Shown piece after piece: positions 42,436 through 54,126 of a DNA stretch of 64,000 nt. The notes below the pieces were generated by a model that was given only the letters and a program-made list of their open reading frames with translations, did no database searches and was not told the DNA's origin. Source of the DNA: JAJDFU01 sp964640855 (GTDB lineage Bacteria > Bacteroidota > Bacteroidia > Chitinophagales > Saprospiraceae). Position numbers and translations under genes: made by a program. Location: positions 1 through 64,000 of the forward strand of contig CAZXIX010000006.1 in assembly GCA_964640855.1 (NCBI GenBank), written 5' to 3'. The number at the start of each line of letters is the position of its first letter. Position 1 is the stretch's first letter.

Positions 42436-42957
42436 CTTTCATGAGTGTGTTCTCAGTCAGAAGGACAGGCGCGCAGCCGTGTGGTTGCATGAAAATTAGA
42501 AATTTTCCCGTAGCCCCTGGTTTCCTTGCGGTTCAATCCTGTTTTGGCCAAAAGTTTCGCCATAGCATTACAAGACTGGGATATAAACTTGTGGTAAATG
42601 GGATTCATTCTCACCCCGGTCTGGATGAGGGCCAGACCCAAGACACCAGAGACGAGCTTTTTTTCTGGTCTCCGGACACTCGTCTCCGGTCTGTATAGAA
42701 TCGTGAGCATGAAATGAGCAGCCACCTTTAATCATTTGTTCCATTGTCAATTCAGTTAACCTCTGTACATCTCAAATCAGGCACCCTTACCCAAACGTGG
42801 TAGCCAGGTCTGAAAGGCGCGGAAACGAATCAACCCCCTATATGGCTTGGCCTGTGTCAAAATGGGGCCGGAAACTTCACGATTTCATTCGATTCCTCCG
42901 TTAATTCAAGGAGGAAACCTTCTTGTTTCTGATATTTAGGGCCTTGAAAAGATTACC
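42436..42957. other. 520-base intergenic region with several hairpins, no gene
   Basis: No convincing gene lies here; the short open frames have no family likeness. It holds four inverted repeats: AAAATT-AGA-AATTTT (42492-42506); GGTCTGG/CCAGACC with a 7-base loop (42618-42638); GAGACGAG/CTCGTCTC enclosing a T-run (42649-42686); and TTCCTCC/GGAGGAA with a 10-base loop (42893-42916). The two middle ones share GTCTCCGG copies. The region separates the divergent sigma operon and T9SS cargo gene, so it may hold promoters for both, but no TAnnTTTG box was clear. Confidence 0.5.
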
Positions 42958-44613
42958 ATGCTGGCTACCAAGTTGAAAAAGCGGCGGCAACTCCTGCCCC
43001 TTCCCATCCATCTTTTTGCCTTATTTGGCTTTTTCATGATGAGGCTCCTTCCGGCTGTTCAGGCCCAACCGGCATTTGAGCCCCTTTGGATCGCCGATGG
43101 GCCGGGCTTTGACATCATCCGTCAGATCCTTCCCATCACGGAAGATGAAATGTGGTTGTCCGGTTCATTTTCAGATAGCCTGACCGTTGGCGGACAGGTC
43201 TGGCGATCCCTGGGTGGTCGGGACGGCTTCTTAGTCCGGATCGATGAAGACGGTCAGGTAGCAGAATCTGTTCTGCTTCATTCGCCGGCCGACATCAGGT
43301 TGGAACATATGGTTTGGGATAGCTCTCTGGGCAGATTGGCCTTGTTGGGCGAATACAGCGGCCGGCTCGAATTACCGGATACGACTCTGAATAGCCCCTT
43401 TGGCACTACCTCGCTATTCGTGTATGTGATGGCATCGGTTGCTCCCTCCTGGGCCGTCAGCCTGGATAGCCGGGGGCTGATCGGAGCGGGGCAACTCCAC
43501 TGGGCCGAAGGCGGCCAATTGTGGGTAAACGGTTTTTTTAAAGATAGTTTGGGCATTGGAGACGAAAGACTGGAAGGAAGCGGAGAAACCGACGCTTTTC
43601 TCCTGGGGTTTTCCGAAGGTGGCCAATTGGAGCGAAGCTTTTCTTTCGGCGGAAGCGGAAATGCCCGGGCCCGGTTGCTGAACCAGAACGCCGAGGGAGA
43701 ACTGATCCTGGCCGGGGTCCTGGACGGAGAGCTCGACCTGCCGGATACCAGCCTGGCAGCTGTCATACCCGGGGATTACGATCTTTTCCTGTTCGCTTTC
43801 GACCCTGAGACGGGGCGCGATTCCTGGGCGATATGGGGTGGTGAGGTTTTGGATGAAGAAGTTACTGCCCTGCTGCTGAAAGAAGACGGATCCATCCTTT
43901 TAGGGGGCTTCTTCGCAGGCATTCTGAGATTCGAATCCGGTTTACGGTTGGAGAGTACGAGTACCCAGCCCGATGCTTTTCTGCTGAAAATCGACGAGGC
44001 CGGTCAGCAAGTCAGCGGGATAGCATTCGGAGGGCCAGGGAACGTCAGATTGCTGGACCTGACCCGAAGAGGAGATGAGTTGCTGGGTACCGGCGCTTTT
44101 ACGGAAACCCTCTCTTTCCCCCCTTTTGAGATCCGGGCTACCGGGGTGCAATCCGGGTATATCTTGAGGCTGAATGAAAACCTCCTGGAACCCACATCCT
44201 TAAATGCCGTGACGGCAGATCAGACGGTTTTTCTGGAGGCAGCAGCCTATCTAGATCAAACGCCCCTGGTCGGAGGACAATTTTCGGGCAAGCTTTTTAA
44301 CCAGCTTCCGTCCAATAACCAGTCTCTGGATGGACTTCTCCTCCAACCTTCCGTTCCGACCAGCCTCTACGAAGCAGCAAAAGAGTTTTTCCTCCTGCGC
44401 GTTTATCCCAATCCAACGAGAGGCGCTTTTTATCTGGATCAAAAGGTCGATTGTGATTCTTTTTCCCTGATAGACCCCAACGGAAAATTATTGGAATCCG
44501 GTACTATCCCAAAAACGGCCTCATGGGATCTGTCCAATCACCCGAAAGGCATGTACCTTCTGCATCTGCGTTGCGAAGGATCCAACCGAAGCCTGCGGGT
44601 TTTGAAAGAGTAG
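42958..44613 (+). CDS. secreted protein with T9SS type A sorting domain
   Basis: A 551-residue protein with a signal peptide (hydrophobic about 18-35, ending VQAQP). The middle (about 40-460) is a repeat-rich beta region with SBBP/propeller-like units such as DEDGQVAESVLLHSP, IDEAGQQVSGIAFGGPGNVR and the phrase WLSGSF. The last 75 residues form a type A C-terminal sorting domain: LRVYPNPTRGAFYLD, the central IDPNGKLLESG and the final KGMYLLHLRCEGSNRSLRVLKE. The domain is cleaved by PorU and the protein is attached to or released from the surface. Target and function are unknown. Confidence 0.9.
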   Translation: MLATKLKKRRQLLPLPIHLFALFGFFMMRLLPAVQAQPAFEPLWIADGPGFDIIRQILPITEDEMWLSGSFSDSLTVGGQVWRSLGGRDGFLVRIDEDGQVAESVLLHSPADIRLEHMVWDSSLGRLALLGEYSGRLELPDTTLNSPFGTTSLFVYVMASVAPSWAVSLDSRGLIGAGQLHWAEGGQLWVNGFFKDSLGIGDERLEGSGETDAFLLGFSEGGQLERSFSFGGSGNARARLLNQNAEGELILAGVLDGELDLPDTSLAAVIPGDYDLFLFAFDPETGRDSWAIWGGEVLDEEVTALLLKEDGSILLGGFFAGILRFESGLRLESTSTQPDAFLLKIDEAGQQVSGIAFGGPGNVRLLDLTRRGDELLGTGAFTETLSFPPFEIRATGVQSGYILRLNENLLEPTSLNAVTADQTVFLEAAAYLDQTPLVGGQFSGKLFNQLPSNNQSLDGLLLQPSVPTSLYEAAKEFFLLRVYPNPTRGAFYLDQKVDCDSFSLIDPNGKLLESGTIPKTASWDLSNHPKGMYLLHLRCEGSNRSLRVLKE

Positions 44614-44624
44614 GCCAACTCGGG

Positions 44625-45470
44625 TTATCGATCGAAACGATACAATTCCAAATCCTCGATGAGGGCTATCAGTTTTTCGGCATATCTGGGGTCGGTAGCG
44701 TATCCTGCTTTTTTTAAACCCCTGGCCCAGCCCTTGTAGTCGGTCTGTTTCAGTTTGAATAGTTTTCGATACCGGGACTTTTGCAAAAACTTGCTGTGTT
44801 CCCGATAGCTTTCTCCCACCGAATCGTAGATCCGAAAGAAATCCTTGTGGTGGTCGTCGTAAAAGTTGCTGCAATGCCCTCGATGGCATCTTCTTGAAAA
44901 ACACTTGATCCCGAAATGATTCTGGTTTTTGAGGGCCAGTGCACTCTCCCCGGCATTGCTTTCCAGGAGCCCCTGGGCCAGAGTAATGCTGGCCGGAATT
45001 CCGTAGGCTTTCATTTCCTGTACCGCTAAAGGGGCGTATTTCTTGACGTAGGCAATGCGTTTCATTCGACGCCGGTCTCCGGAAGACCCGCCCACATTCC
45101 TGGAACTCCATTCCATATTGGAAAATGAGTTCGCTTCCTCGGCTCCGATCTCCTCTTCGGATGTGACCTGAAAGACATTTACGGCGGAACTCCCGGGTCC
45201 CCCTGTGGGATTGTATTTTTTCCAAAACCGGGGTACCTCCCAGCTGGTCAGGTCTTCCATAAAGGAAGAGAAGCCGCTTTCCGGCTGGTGAACATCCAGA
45301 TCCACCTGGGTATCCTTGTGCAGTACAACCCACATGCCCGCCATGACAACCGTCACGGACCACCAGTTCCTTTTCAACCAGGCGTGGTACTCCCATCGAT
45401 GGCGCCAGAGATAGCGAAGCGTCTGCCAGAGGCCTTTAAGGATTGCGAAAACCATCCGTTGTTTTTTCAA
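44625..45470 (-). CDS. glucosaminidase (FlgJ-like muramidase), membrane-anchored
   Basis: A 281-residue protein. A basic N-terminus and one membrane segment (about 35-50) anchor it facing the periplasm. A linker with low conservation follows, then the N-acetylglucosaminidase domain (about 135-280): YGIPASITLAQGLLESNAGES with the catalytic Glu, the NHFGIKCF motif, then the Y-D-S-V-G-E-S-Y-R-E-H-S stretch and a final ARGLKKAGYATDPRYAEKL. It would cut glycan strands of peptidoglycan. The membrane anchor sets it apart from secreted autolysins. The gene is convergent with the T9SS gene, 11 bases apart. Confidence 0.9.
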   Translation of the reverse strand: MKKQRMVFAILKGLWQTLRYLWRHRWEYHAWLKRNWWSVTVVMAGMWVVLHKDTQVDLDVHQPESGFSSFMEDLTSWEVPRFWKKYNPTGGPGSSAVNVFQVTSEEEIGAEEANSFSNMEWSSRNVGGSSGDRRRMKRIAYVKKYAPLAVQEMKAYGIPASITLAQGLLESNAGESALALKNQNHFGIKCFSRRCHRGHCSNFYDDHHKDFFRIYDSVGESYREHSKFLQKSRYRKLFKLKQTDYKGWARGLKKAGYATDPRYAEKLIALIEDLELYRFDR

Positions 45471-45561
45471 ACAAAGTAAAACAATTTGTTTTAAAAAACA
45501 AGCGTTGGTTATTCTTTTGAAAAGGCAGGGGTTAGGGGGCTAAGTGCCCGGCAGCAAAGGT

Positions 45562-46698
45562 TCAGGTTCGGAAAAACCTCGATCGGTTAGCTCGTTCCTT
45601 TTCCTGGACAAATTGTTGCAATTGCCCGGCACTGACCAGACCGGCCAGATTTCCGTCGACAAATACGGGCAGAACCGGATTCTCCTTGTTCAGAGTCTGG
45701 AACGCGTCCTTAAGCGAATTCCGCACGGACAGGGAAGCGGTGGGTACACTCATTCGGTCCCGGACCAGGACCGGGTGAAGAGGCGGGTTGTCCATGGCTT
45801 CTTGAATAGCTTTTGGGGAGAGAATTCCCTGGAGCCTGCCTTCCGAATCGACAACCGGAAAATGAGGACCGTCGCCCCGGGCCAGCGCCTCGCCGGCCTG
45901 ATAAATCGAATCTTCTGTGCGAAGAGCCGTAAATCGATCCGGAATGATATCGCCCAGGGTATAAGAACTCAGAAAATGATCGCTTTGAACATAACGATAT
46001 TCGGCCCCTGCAGCGAAGTAAACGAACAACCCGATGAAAGCAAGGACCAGATTCATTTCGTACAACCCCAGGCCGAAGATCCCGATGGCGAAAAACTGAC
46101 CGATCCTCGAAGCCCAAAGTGTGGCTTTTAGTCTGCTGAAACGCATAGCCAACAAGGATCGCAAGACACGTCCCCCGTCCATCGGAAATGCCGGGATCAG
46201 GTTGAAAAGGACCAACATCAGATTAATGGAGATCAAAAAAGGGATCATATATTCCAGGCGGAACATTTCCCAGAGAAAGGTATTGCTTTCTTCACTGAAT
46301 AGCCCCAGGAAGTGGGTGAAGGTGCTGGGAAAAAGCAATTGTACGGGCAGCAACAGGAGAATGATCAGCACGTTGACCAGCGGTCCGGCAATGGCTACCC
46401 AAAACTCATGAATGGGTTTTTCCGGTAACCCCTCCAGGCGAGCCACCCCTCCGATGGGGGATAGAATGATATCGCGGGTGTTTACGCCGAATCTTCTTGC
46501 CATAAGGGCATGTCCGAACTCGTGCAATACCACACAGGTGAACAAAGCGGTGACGGTAAGCAGCCAGATCAGAATCTCTCTCCATTGACTCCATTCGCCA
46601 CCTCCTGCGAAAAACACCCAGACCAGCAACAACAGAAAGGTCCAGTGCAATTCTACCGGTATACCAAAAACTTTCGCAATTCGAAACGAGCTCTTCAT
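45562..46698 (-). CDS. site-2 protease family protein with CBS pair
   Basis: A 378-residue membrane zinc protease. Six or so hydrophobic segments fill residues 10-220, with the zinc motif VVLHEFGHALMARRFG (HExxH) and the second ligand in NLIPAFPMDGGRVLRSL. The C-terminal part (about 240-370) carries two CBS units, the first around RTEDSIYQAGEALARGD and the second around LSVRNSLKDAFQTLNKE, which bind adenine nucleotides in relatives. Such proteins cut membrane-embedded substrates, often anti-sigma factors. The substrate is unknown; an ECF/anti-sigma operon lies 3 kb away, but that link is speculation. Confidence 0.93.
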   Translation of the reverse strand: MKSSFRIAKVFGIPVELHWTFLLLLVWVFFAGGGEWSQWREILIWLLTVTALFTCVVLHEFGHALMARRFGVNTRDIILSPIGGVARLEGLPEKPIHEFWVAIAGPLVNVLIILLLLPVQLLFPSTFTHFLGLFSEESNTFLWEMFRLEYMIPFLISINLMLVLFNLIPAFPMDGGRVLRSLLAMRFSRLKATLWASRIGQFFAIGIFGLGLYEMNLVLAFIGLFVYFAAGAEYRYVQSDHFLSSYTLGDIIPDRFTALRTEDSIYQAGEALARGDGPHFPVVDSEGRLQGILSPKAIQEAMDNPPLHPVLVRDRMSVPTASLSVRNSLKDAFQTLNKENPVLPVFVDGNLAGLVSAGQLQQFVQEKERANRSRFFRT

Positions 46699-46863
46699 AC
46701 AAATCTTCTAACAGCAGAACGCCGGTACGCAGTTCAAGCCTGCGTCAAATGTCCTCCCAATGATCCAATTTAACCGATGATAGTCATCCCTTCATGAACA
46801 AGCCTTTCCCTTCTTTGATTCCCCGATTGAAGGGGCATCCGGGAAATTCCTTCCTTTTCTTCC

Positions 46864-48738
46864 TTAGGTAAGCTCGACCAGCTCCATCCACCTTCCTTCT
46901 TTCGCTTCAATCTCGGATTCCAGTTGCTTAATCTCTTTGGATAAGCGTTCAATCTCACCGCTATCTGAAATCCCCTCGAGGAAGCGTTCCTGAATACCGG
47001 ATTTCTTCTCTTCCAGTTTTTTGATCTCCTTTTCCAATCTTTTCAGTTCCTTCTGTTGATCTCGGCTCAACCCTTGATCCCGAGGCACTGGTACGCCTTC
47101 TGTTTTAGCTTCTGTTTTCCGGGATCGCGCCTGCTCTCGCTCTTGCCTTTCTTCCTCCTTTCGAGTCTGCCGATAGGCCGTATACCCTCCTGGGAAATCC
47201 CGAACCTGACCATCGCCTTCGAAAACAAAGAGATGCTCTACGATTTTGTCCATAAAATACCGATCGTGAGATACGATCAGGATGCAGCCCGGGAAATCCA
47301 TCAGGAAGTCTTCCAGAATGTTCAGGGTCAAAATATCGAGGTCGTTGGTGGGCTCGTCCAGGATCAGGAAATTGGGGTTCTGCATGAGAATGCTGAGGAG
47401 AAAGAGCCTCCTTTTTTCCCCGCCCGACAATTCGCTGACCCGTACCTGTTGTTGCTTGCGACTGAAAAGAAAGCGCTCCAGCAACTGCTCTGCCGTAAGT
47501 TTTTGTCCCTTTTCAAGGGGTATGTATTCGGCCACGTCCCGGATAAAGTCGATGACCTTCTTTTCGCCCGGGGATTCGATCCCCTGTTGGGTATAAAAGC
47601 CGAATTGCGTGTTTTCACCGACGACTACTTTCCCTTTGTCCGGCCTGATCTGCTGGGTCAGCAGGTTGAGCAGGGTCGATTTTCCAGACCCGTTGGGTCC
47701 GACGATGCCGGCTCTTTCTCCCTTGCGGAACTTGTAGGAAAAATCCTCGATCAGGGTTCGGTCTTCGAAAGCTTTGCTGATGTGATGAGCTTCGAGGATC
47801 TTTTTCCCCAATCGCTTTCCCTTGAGATCTATCTCCAATTCTTTTTCTTTCCGAATGTTGGCTACTTTATCTTGCAGTTTTTCAGCTGCCTGGACTCGCG
47901 ATTTGGCTTTGGTTCCCCTGGCTTTGGGCATGCGCCGAACCCATTCCAGTTCTTTTTTCAGCAATTTTCGGTCCTTTTCCGATTCGCTCCGCTGCGTTTC
48001 TGTGCGAGTGGCCTTTTTTTCCAGGTAATCGGAGTAATTGCCTGCATACCGAAAGAGTTGTCCCCCTTCCAGTTCGTAGATCTGATCACACACCCGTTCC
48101 AGGAAATACCGATCGTGGGTAACCATGACCAGGGTTTTGCCGGCTTGGGACAGATATTCTTCCAGCCATTCGATCATATCGAGATCGAGATGGTTGGTGG
48201 GCTCATCCAGGATCAGGAAGTCACCATTTTCCACGATCATTTTAGCCAGGGCCAGTCGCTTGCGTTCGCCTCCGGAAAGATGCTTTACCCGTTTCTGAAG
48301 CTCATCGATCTTGAGTTTGCTCAGCACCTCCTGAATACGAGCCTCCGCATCCCAGGCCTTCAGATCGTCCATGCGCAGACTGGCCGCTTCGATTTCGGCA
48401 TTCGACCGATTCAACAATAAGGCCTCCTCGTACTGACTGATCGCCGTCAGGATGGGGTCGTCGGTATCAAAGACGGCCTCCAGGATCGTGTGCTGGTCAT
48501 CCAATTCCGGTTCCTGCCCCAGGTACTGCAGGCGAACCTCCTTGTGCATCCAAACCTGAGAAGTTTCTCCCTCCGGAGCTTCCAGACCCGCCAATACCCG
48601 CAGTAAAGTGGACTTACCACTCCCGTTTCGAGCTACCAGACCGATCTTGTCCCCCTGGTTGATCAGCAAGGAGATGCGATCAAACAAGATCTTCTCCCCG
48701 TAGGATTTACTGACGTTTTCTAGCTTGAGCAAATTCAC
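46864..48738 (-). CDS. ABC-F family ATPase (Uup-like)
   Basis: A 624-residue protein with two nucleotide-binding domains: the first has Walker A GRNGSGKST-type sequence (near 40), signature HLSGGERKR and Walker B ILDEPTNHLD; the second GPNGSGKST, ELSGGEKRR and ILDEPTNDLD. The linker holds the RMPKARGTKAKSRV segment of the ABC-F family, and the C-terminus has an acidic coiled coil (about 530-620) as in Uup. ABC-F proteins act on the ribosome and do not transport; they have no membrane domain. It is probably a translation factor rather than a drug-resistance determinant. Confidence 0.92.
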   Translation of the reverse strand: MNLLKLENVSKSYGEKILFDRISLLINQGDKIGLVARNGSGKSTLLRVLAGLEAPEGETSQVWMHKEVRLQYLGQEPELDDQHTILEAVFDTDDPILTAISQYEEALLLNRSNAEIEAASLRMDDLKAWDAEARIQEVLSKLKIDELQKRVKHLSGGERKRLALAKMIVENGDFLILDEPTNHLDLDMIEWLEEYLSQAGKTLVMVTHDRYFLERVCDQIYELEGGQLFRYAGNYSDYLEKKATRTETQRSESEKDRKLLKKELEWVRRMPKARGTKAKSRVQAAEKLQDKVANIRKEKELEIDLKGKRLGKKILEAHHISKAFEDRTLIEDFSYKFRKGERAGIVGPNGSGKSTLLNLLTQQIRPDKGKVVVGENTQFGFYTQQGIESPGEKKVIDFIRDVAEYIPLEKGQKLTAEQLLERFLFSRKQQQVRVSELSGGEKRRLFLLSILMQNPNFLILDEPTNDLDILTLNILEDFLMDFPGCILIVSHDRYFMDKIVEHLFVFEGDGQVRDFPGGYTAYRQTRKEEERQEREQARSRKTEAKTEGVPVPRDQGLSRDQQKELKRLEKEIKKLEEKKSGIQERFLEGISDSGEIERLSKEIKQLESEIEAKEGRWMELVELT

Positions 48739-48772
48739 CTTAGCTTGAATTTGGGGTTAGCTCCCGATTCAC

Positions 48773-48808
48773 AAAAGGCCCGAAGACGGATCTGCCTTCG
48801 GGCCCTTT
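48773..48808 (-). terminator. intrinsic terminator of the C-terminal processing protease gene
   Basis: GGCCCGAAG (48777-48785) pairs with CTTCGGGCC (48796-48804) over a 10-base loop, and the minus strand then reads TTTTGTG. It follows the stop of the protease gene and lies before the ABC-F gene. Confidence 0.8.
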
Positions 48809-48830
48809 GGATGCGAGCGAAAACCGGTCG

Positions 48831-50954
48831 TTAACCGTTGGCCTCCTCCAGATCGTGGAGGATCCGCATGGTTTCTGTAATATAAAGATCTTTGGAGACC
48901 CGCTTGTGCCAGTCTTCGTTCCGGGCTTTTCGAGATTCGTCCAGGTTGATCCAGTCCCTATCCACTTCCAAATTATGGATCCCTTCATTAACTACCTGAT
49001 CAAACAGGTCGGTAAACTCCCGGCTCTCCTCCTTTTCTTTCTGCTCCATGTTGAAATATTTTTCCCAGGAAAGGGGGACCACAGATTTCGAGCGAAGATC
49101 CTTCATGCGCTGAGCATTCTGAAGAATTTTCTGGAAGGTTACATTTTCTTGTATCCGCTTTTGGCTCAACTCCTTCACCCTGTCCAGTTTGTCCATCGCG
49201 TAAACCTTCTGGTCAAATTCCACCGGATCGATTTTGGTCCAGGGTATGGCGTTTTCTTCTTCCTTTTCACCAGCTTCGATAAAATGAAAATTATCCGGTA
49301 AAACGACATCCGGGATCACGCCTTTGAGCTGCACAGATCCTCCGTTGATGCGGTAGAATTTCTGAATGGTGATCTTGGCTGCTCCCAGAGGTTTGAAATC
49401 AGAGAATCCGCGGATGCGATCCAGGTCGGCCATCTGCTGGACCGTGCCTTTCCCGAAGGTGGACTGACCGCCCACGATCACTGCCCGGCCATAGTCCTGG
49501 AGGGCAGCAGCCAAAATTTCGGATGCTGAAGCGCTGTAGGTATTGACCATCACGGCTAGCGGACCGTGGTACTGTACGCGAGGATCTTTGTCCGAGAGTA
49601 CATCCGCGTTATGAATGCGGTCTTTCACCTGCACGATAGGGCCTTCCTCAATGAACAACCCGGTCATCTTCACCACCTCATACAGGGATCCGCCGCCGTT
49701 GTATCGGATATCCAGGATAATGCCATCGACATTCTCTTCCTTCAGTTTTTCAATTTCTTTGGCTACGTCTTCCGTACAAGACCTCCCGTTGGGATTTTGA
49801 AAATCCGAATAAAAGCTGGGCAGGGAAATGAAGCCTATGCGTTCTCCAAACGGAGAATCAAGGATCAGAGACTTGGCAAAATTTTCTTCAATGATCACCA
49901 CGTCCCGGAGGATGGTAATTTCTTCCTTGGTGCCGTCCATTTTTTGCACGGTCAGGGTGACTTCGGTACCTTTCTTCCCCCGTATGTATTGAACGGCGTC
50001 GGTTACTAGCATGCCGACCATTTCGATCTCTTCACCTGTTTTCTCTTCCTTTACCTTAAGAATGTAATCGCCGACTTCCAGCTCTTTTTGCTTCCAGGCA
50101 GGACCTCCCGCCACGATCCGCTCTACCTTAACGTATTCCCCATCGTTGGTCAGGGTGGCTCCGATCCCTTCCAGTTGACCCGACATATTGATGTCAAAAT
50201 CCTGTTTTTGTTTGGGCTCGAAATATGAGGAGTGGGGATCGTAGAGATTGGTCAGCGTGCTCAGATAGGCCGAGAGCTCGTGTTCGCGACGGACCTTTTT
50301 GAGCTTACTGTACAAGTCCTCGAAGCGTTCCAGTTCTTCTTTGCGGGATTCTGCTTCCAGTTCTGCAAAGGATTTTTTCTCTTCTCCCTCTTCCCTTTTT
50401 TCATGAGCTTCCAATTTATTGTTTAGCCTGACCAGAGTCCGGTATTTGAGGATTTTGCGCCAGCGGTCTTTCAGTTCCTTATCGTTGGAGGCAAAGGGTC
50501 GTTTTTCCGCATCCAGTTGGAACTCTTCATCGCGGTCGAAATCAAAGGGCCGGGAAAGGATTTCCTGATAGTAGGATTGTGTTTTATCCAGGGCAGTCCG
50601 GTATTTCTCCTGGGTCAGATCAAAAAACTGGTAGGTACCGTCGCGAATCTCATCATCCAGTTGATTGCGATAGAATTGCAAGTGGTCGAGGTCTTCCTGG
50701 GTAAATAGTCTTTTGTCGTAATCCCGGCGACGGAGATATTCATCGTAAAATTCCGCGGAGAATTCGTCGTCAATGGATTTGGGGTCGAAATGATATTGAT
50801 CCAGAAAAGTAATCAGGGTCCTCATCAATACCGTTTCCTTTTCGTTGGTAGCTATCTGAGTCGGATAAACGGCTGCAAAAAGAAACAGCGCAACGATGAA
50901 AGAGAGGAATACCGGTTTCTTTGATCTCAACATAATTCCTGCATTGGACTTCAT
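48831..50954 (-). CDS. C-terminal processing peptidase (tail-specific protease, S41)
   Basis: A 707-residue protein with a signal peptide or anchor (about 15-32), an N-terminal helical domain (DUF3340-like, about 40-220), a PDZ domain (about 245-330, GIGATLTNDGEYVKVERIV), and the S41 catalytic core (DGIILDIRYNGGGSL; the Ser in YSASASEILAAAL and the Lys in STFGKGTVQQ). A C-terminal domain follows. This is the Prc layout. The enzyme trims or degrades periplasmic and lipid-anchored proteins. An ATG at 50933 is an alternative start. It is monocistronic with its own terminator. Confidence 0.92.
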   Translation of the reverse strand: MKSNAGIMLRSKKPVFLSFIVALFLFAAVYPTQIATNEKETVLMRTLITFLDQYHFDPKSIDDEFSAEFYDEYLRRRDYDKRLFTQEDLDHLQFYRNQLDDEIRDGTYQFFDLTQEKYRTALDKTQSYYQEILSRPFDFDRDEEFQLDAEKRPFASNDKELKDRWRKILKYRTLVRLNNKLEAHEKREEGEEKKSFAELEAESRKEELERFEDLYSKLKKVRREHELSAYLSTLTNLYDPHSSYFEPKQKQDFDINMSGQLEGIGATLTNDGEYVKVERIVAGGPAWKQKELEVGDYILKVKEEKTGEEIEMVGMLVTDAVQYIRGKKGTEVTLTVQKMDGTKEEITILRDVVIIEENFAKSLILDSPFGERIGFISLPSFYSDFQNPNGRSCTEDVAKEIEKLKEENVDGIILDIRYNGGGSLYEVVKMTGLFIEEGPIVQVKDRIHNADVLSDKDPRVQYHGPLAVMVNTYSASASEILAAALQDYGRAVIVGGQSTFGKGTVQQMADLDRIRGFSDFKPLGAAKITIQKFYRINGGSVQLKGVIPDVVLPDNFHFIEAGEKEEENAIPWTKIDPVEFDQKVYAMDKLDRVKELSQKRIQENVTFQKILQNAQRMKDLRSKSVVPLSWEKYFNMEQKEKEESREFTDLFDQVVNEGIHNLEVDRDWINLDESRKARNEDWHKRVSKDLYITETMRILHDLEEANG

Positions 50955-51058
50955 GAAAACGAGCCTGAGTTATTCTTGCCCGGGAAATAAAAATAGAATT
51001 TACGGGGGTATTTGTTTGGGCAATAATGGTATAGCTCACCAATTTAACGTAAGTCTAA

Positions 51059-51103
51059 CAAAAAAGGTGCCGCCTTCCCGAATTAATCGCGGGAAGGCGG
51101 CAA
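51059..51103 (-). terminator. strong intrinsic terminator of the pyrophosphatase gene
   Basis: GCCGCCTTCCCG (51069-51080) pairs perfectly with CGGGAAGGCGGC (51090-51101), a 12-base stem with a 9-base loop, and the minus strand continues with a run of T. The arms also pair the other way around, so it could act on both strands. Confidence 0.85.
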
Positions 51104-51125
51104 AATGGCAGTATTTAAGTGCGGA

Positions 51126-53366
<2,241 letters not shown>

Positions 53367-53443
53367 AATCACTTCATTGATTTTTCGTTGAAAGGAAACG
53401 GGTTTCCCGAAAGTCGGCGAAACCCTTGTTTTTTACAGTTGGG

Positions 53444-53474
53444 CAAAAGTAAACGAAAATGGGTTATTGTCAAA
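53444..53474 (-). promoter_or_regulatory. Bacteroidota-type promoter for hppA
   Basis: On the minus strand TTTG (53471-53474) is followed after 19 bases by TACTTTTG (53444-53451), matching the -33 and -7 elements. Transcription would begin near 53437, leaving a leader of about 70 bases. Confidence 0.6.
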
Positions 53475-53591
53475 CTTGCCTCTGCCAGACTGCCCGCCCC
53501 GTCAAATTCAGGCAAAAATGTCGGCCTCCACTTCAAAGGCACGATGAAATAACCTAAATTAAACGGAATAGCGATCCAGAAAGCCATCCCA

Positions 53592-54068
53592 ATGAAAACA
53601 GATCCAAAAAGCGTCTACTCCTCCGATCTTTTCAGCGAACCGGAATTGGAAAGGGTACCCCTGGAGGGCCCGGATCCATCCTTTGAATCGCCTCAGCAAC
53701 GATATCGCCGAATCGACACCTTTTTGCAGGGCCTGGTGCTCTGGCCTACCTTGTTCCTGATCCTGTTTCCCCCTGCCTTTGCCCTGGGCATGCTCATACT
53801 TGGATTCGTTCAACTTACAAGTGCCTTGTGCGGAGCAATCTACTGGTCCGACAAAACCCGCTGGGTATACCTGGGCAGTAGCCTCGCATTCATCTTTTTC
53901 TGGTCCGGGATCCTTGCGCTTGGCTGGGGGCGGTTTGATCTTCCCGGGTATCTTAACCCGGTTGCTCTCACATTGATCTATCTGCCGGCTGTCATTGGCG
54001 CCTTCTGGTATTATCATTACAGCCAAAAGGCAAATCCGGCCGATTCCAAGCAGGAAGAATGGGTTTGA
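53592..54068 (+). CDS. hypothetical four-segment membrane protein
   Basis: A 158-residue protein with an acidic soluble N-terminus (about 1-40) and about four hydrophobic segments (about 47-70, 72-90, 97-115 and 125-143), ending in a short charged tail. I see no catalytic or transport motif and do not recognise a family. Its gene diverges from hppA and is convergent with the TPR gene. The frame is well used, and the reading on the opposite strand is weak, so I believe it is real. Confidence 0.6.
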   Translation: MKTDPKSVYSSDLFSEPELERVPLEGPDPSFESPQQRYRRIDTFLQGLVLWPTLFLILFPPAFALGMLILGFVQLTSALCGAIYWSDKTRWVYLGSSLAFIFFWSGILALGWGRFDLPGYLNPVALTLIYLPAVIGAFWYYHYSQKANPADSKQEEWV

Positions 54069-54126
54069 ATGTGGTTTAAAAAACAAGTAAGGACGCGTGC
54101 AAGGCTTTGTTTTTTAAACGGATTCC

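Noticed and set aside
42453..42725. 90-residue minus-strand open frame in the long intergenic region
   Set aside because: No signal, no family likeness, and it crosses the inverted repeats; I treat the region as noncoding.
47056..48420. 454-residue open frame on the plus strand across the ABC-F gene
   Set aside because: Antisense to a strongly conserved ABC-F gene; its product shows only low-complexity Phe/Leu-rich sequence.
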